This document shows positions 4,899-5,728 of a DNA stretch of 5,728 nucleotides, one piece after another. Numbering within the stretch: the stretch's first letter is position 1; each line of letters begins with the position of its first letter. The stretch spans positions 1 through 5,728 of the forward strand of contig SKWV01000166.1 in the NCBI GenBank assembly GCA_007128755.1, given 5' to 3'. The stretch comes from Trueperaceae bacterium (GTDB lineage: Bacteria; Deinococcota; Deinococci; Deinococcales; Trueperaceae). Position numbers and translations under genes: made by a program. The notes beneath the pieces were generated by a model. The model was given only the letters and a program-made list of their open reading frames with translations, was not told where the DNA came from and did no database searches.

Positions 4899-5728
4899 AT
4901 GCATCGCGCACGGATCTGGCGCTTCCCCGTTCACCTGGCGATGGTGCTCATGTTGGGCGTGACCGGCCAGGTCGGGCAAGTGGTGCTGCTGCGTGAACTG
5001 TTGATGGTGTTCCACGGCAACGAGTTGTCGCTGGGCGTCATCCTGGCTGCTTGGATGCTCTGGGTCGGTGTCGGCAGCCGCCTCGGCGCGGTCGCCGTGC
5101 AGCGCTGGCGCGACCCGTACCGGCTCCTTCGAATCGACGCGACGCTCGTGGCGTTGGCGCTGCCGGCCACGGTCGTCGCGATCCGCGCGCTCCCGGGCGT
5201 CATCGACGCACCCCCCGGCGCGTTGCCGTCGCTCGCCGACATGGCCCTCGGGAGCCTGGCACTGCTGGCCCCCGTCACGATGCTGCTCGGCGCGCAGTTC
5301 GTGCTGCTGGCACGAGCGTGGCGCGAGCAGGACGCCTCGGCCGACGCCTCTGGCGCAGCCAAGACCTACGTCGGCGAGGCGCTCGGCAACGTCGCGGGAG
5401 GCTTGGCCTTCACGCTCCTCCTCGTGCACCATCTCGACGCCGTACAGACCAGCGTGGTGATCGGGACGGCCATGCTGGCCGTGGCGCTGGCGCGGCGGCA
5501 GCGCGGGGCGGCGCTCGCCGTCGTCGCCGTCGCCCTGGTCGGCGTGCCGCTTGCGAGCCGTCTCGACGGCTGGTCGGAGCGCCTGCAGTGGCGACTGCAG
5601 GCGCCGCGCTACGAGTTGCTCGAGACGCACCGCTCGCGCTACGGCACCATCGCGGTGCTCCGCCACCACGACCAGATCGCCTTCTTCCAGAGCGGCCACC
5701 TGGTGTTCTCGACCGGCGGCGTGGACGA
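4899..5728 (+). CDS. Membrane-anchored spermidine/spermine synthase-like aminopropyltransferase (3' end outside window)
   Basis: The first 276 codons are visible and the frame is still open at the window edge. About seven hydrophobic segments come first, at residues 11-31, 43-66, 77-98, 113-138, 159-176, 184-197 and 203-219. Motifs GQVVLLRELLMVFHGNELSLG (26-46) and TYVGEALGNVAGGLAF (156-171) fit the bacterial family with a membrane domain fused to a spermine/spermidine synthase domain. From residue 237 the soluble domain begins: YELLETHRSRYGTIAVLRHHDQIAFFQSGHLVFST. This is the N-terminal beta region of aminopropyltransferases ('YG-I-VV...Y-NG-L-FS'). The SAM-type nucleotide site and catalytic Asp would lie beyond the window, so polyamine synthesis cannot be confirmed; many fused members have no proven reaction. 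ATG 4899 has GAGGG 5 nt upstream and its own promoter. It is divergent from the hydrolase gene. Confidence 0.88.
   Translation, partial: MHRARIWRFPVHLAMVLMLGVTGQVGQVVLLRELLMVFHGNELSLGVILAAWMLWVGVGSRLGAVAVQRWRDPYRLLRIDATLVALALPATVVAIRALPGVIDAPPGALPSLADMALGSLALLAPVTMLLGAQFVLLARAWREQDASADASGAAKTYVGEALGNVAGGLAFTLLLVHHLDAVQTSVVIGTAMLAVALARRQRGAALAVVAVALVGVPLASRLDGWSERLQWRLQAPRYELLETHRSRYGTIAVLRHHDQIAFFQSGHLVFSTGGVD
5579..5604. repeat. Perfect 10-bp inverted repeat inside the spermidine-synthase-like gene
   Basis: GCGCCTGCAG (5579-5588) and its exact reverse complement CTGCAGGCGC (5595-5604) flank a 6-nt loop. In frame it covers ERLQWRLQAP, at the join between the membrane part and the soluble domain. 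The repeated Leu-Gln codons account for part of it. It would form a very stable mRNA hairpin. Confidence 0.6.

Noticed and set aside
4533..5699. Long minus-strand open frame (388 codons) opposite the spermidine-synthase-like gene
   Set aside because: The composition (many Arg, Gln, His, Asp, Gly) is that of an antisense shadow. The plus-strand frame has recognisable family motifs, a ribosome site and a promoter.

Overview
The window is very GC-rich, with G or C strongly favoured at third codon positions, and it is densely coding. It carries sigma70-like promoters and clear Shine-Dalgarno (SD) sites. Five genes have an SD followed by exactly 5 nt and then ATG or GTG. This suits a high-GC bacterium such as an actinobacterium or another GC-rich lineage. 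I cannot name a genus from the sequence alone.

Region 1 (1-1655, minus strand) is a probable operon. Its order is a six-helix membrane protein of unknown function (1655-963), a compact aminoglycoside/lincosamide-type nucleotidyltransferase (947-426), and a small MNT-type nucleotidyltransferase (379-110). The last gene looks broken: it stops at an in-frame TAG, yet protein-like sequence continues to the window edge and changes frame near position 70.

Region 2 (1656-2441) holds a divergently transcribed TetR-family regulator and a control region of about 80 bp. On the minus strand there is a promoter TTGACA-17-TACCAT for the membrane-protein operon. Two 13-bp palindromic boxes (CTTACG-T-CGTAAG and CATACG-G-CGTAAG, centres 24 bp apart) lie over the promoter spacer and the predicted start site. 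A third, altered copy lies inside the first codons of the membrane-protein gene. The simplest reading is that TetR represses this operon and probably itself.

Region 3 (2431-4702, minus strand) has an acyl-CoA-dehydrogenase-like flavoprotein, probably of the flavin-dependent monooxygenase branch, whose end overlaps the end of tetR by 11 bp. Upstream of it is a complete metallo-beta-lactamase-fold hydrolase. The 106-bp leader between them contains two short inverted repeats, one over a possible -10 box. These two genes could act in one degradation or detoxification route, but no partner flavin reductase is in the window.

Region 4 (4703-5728) has a 196-bp divergent intergenic stretch. It is followed by a plus-strand gene, open at the window edge, encoding a membrane-anchored spermidine/spermine-synthase-like protein: about seven N-terminal helices, then the start of the aminopropyltransferase domain. 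It has its own well-formed promoter and a predicted leader of only about 10 nt.

No tRNA, rRNA, CRISPR array, insertion sequence or convincing rho-independent terminator was seen. The most interesting parts are the three-box TetR control region and the tandem nucleotidyltransferases behind a membrane protein.
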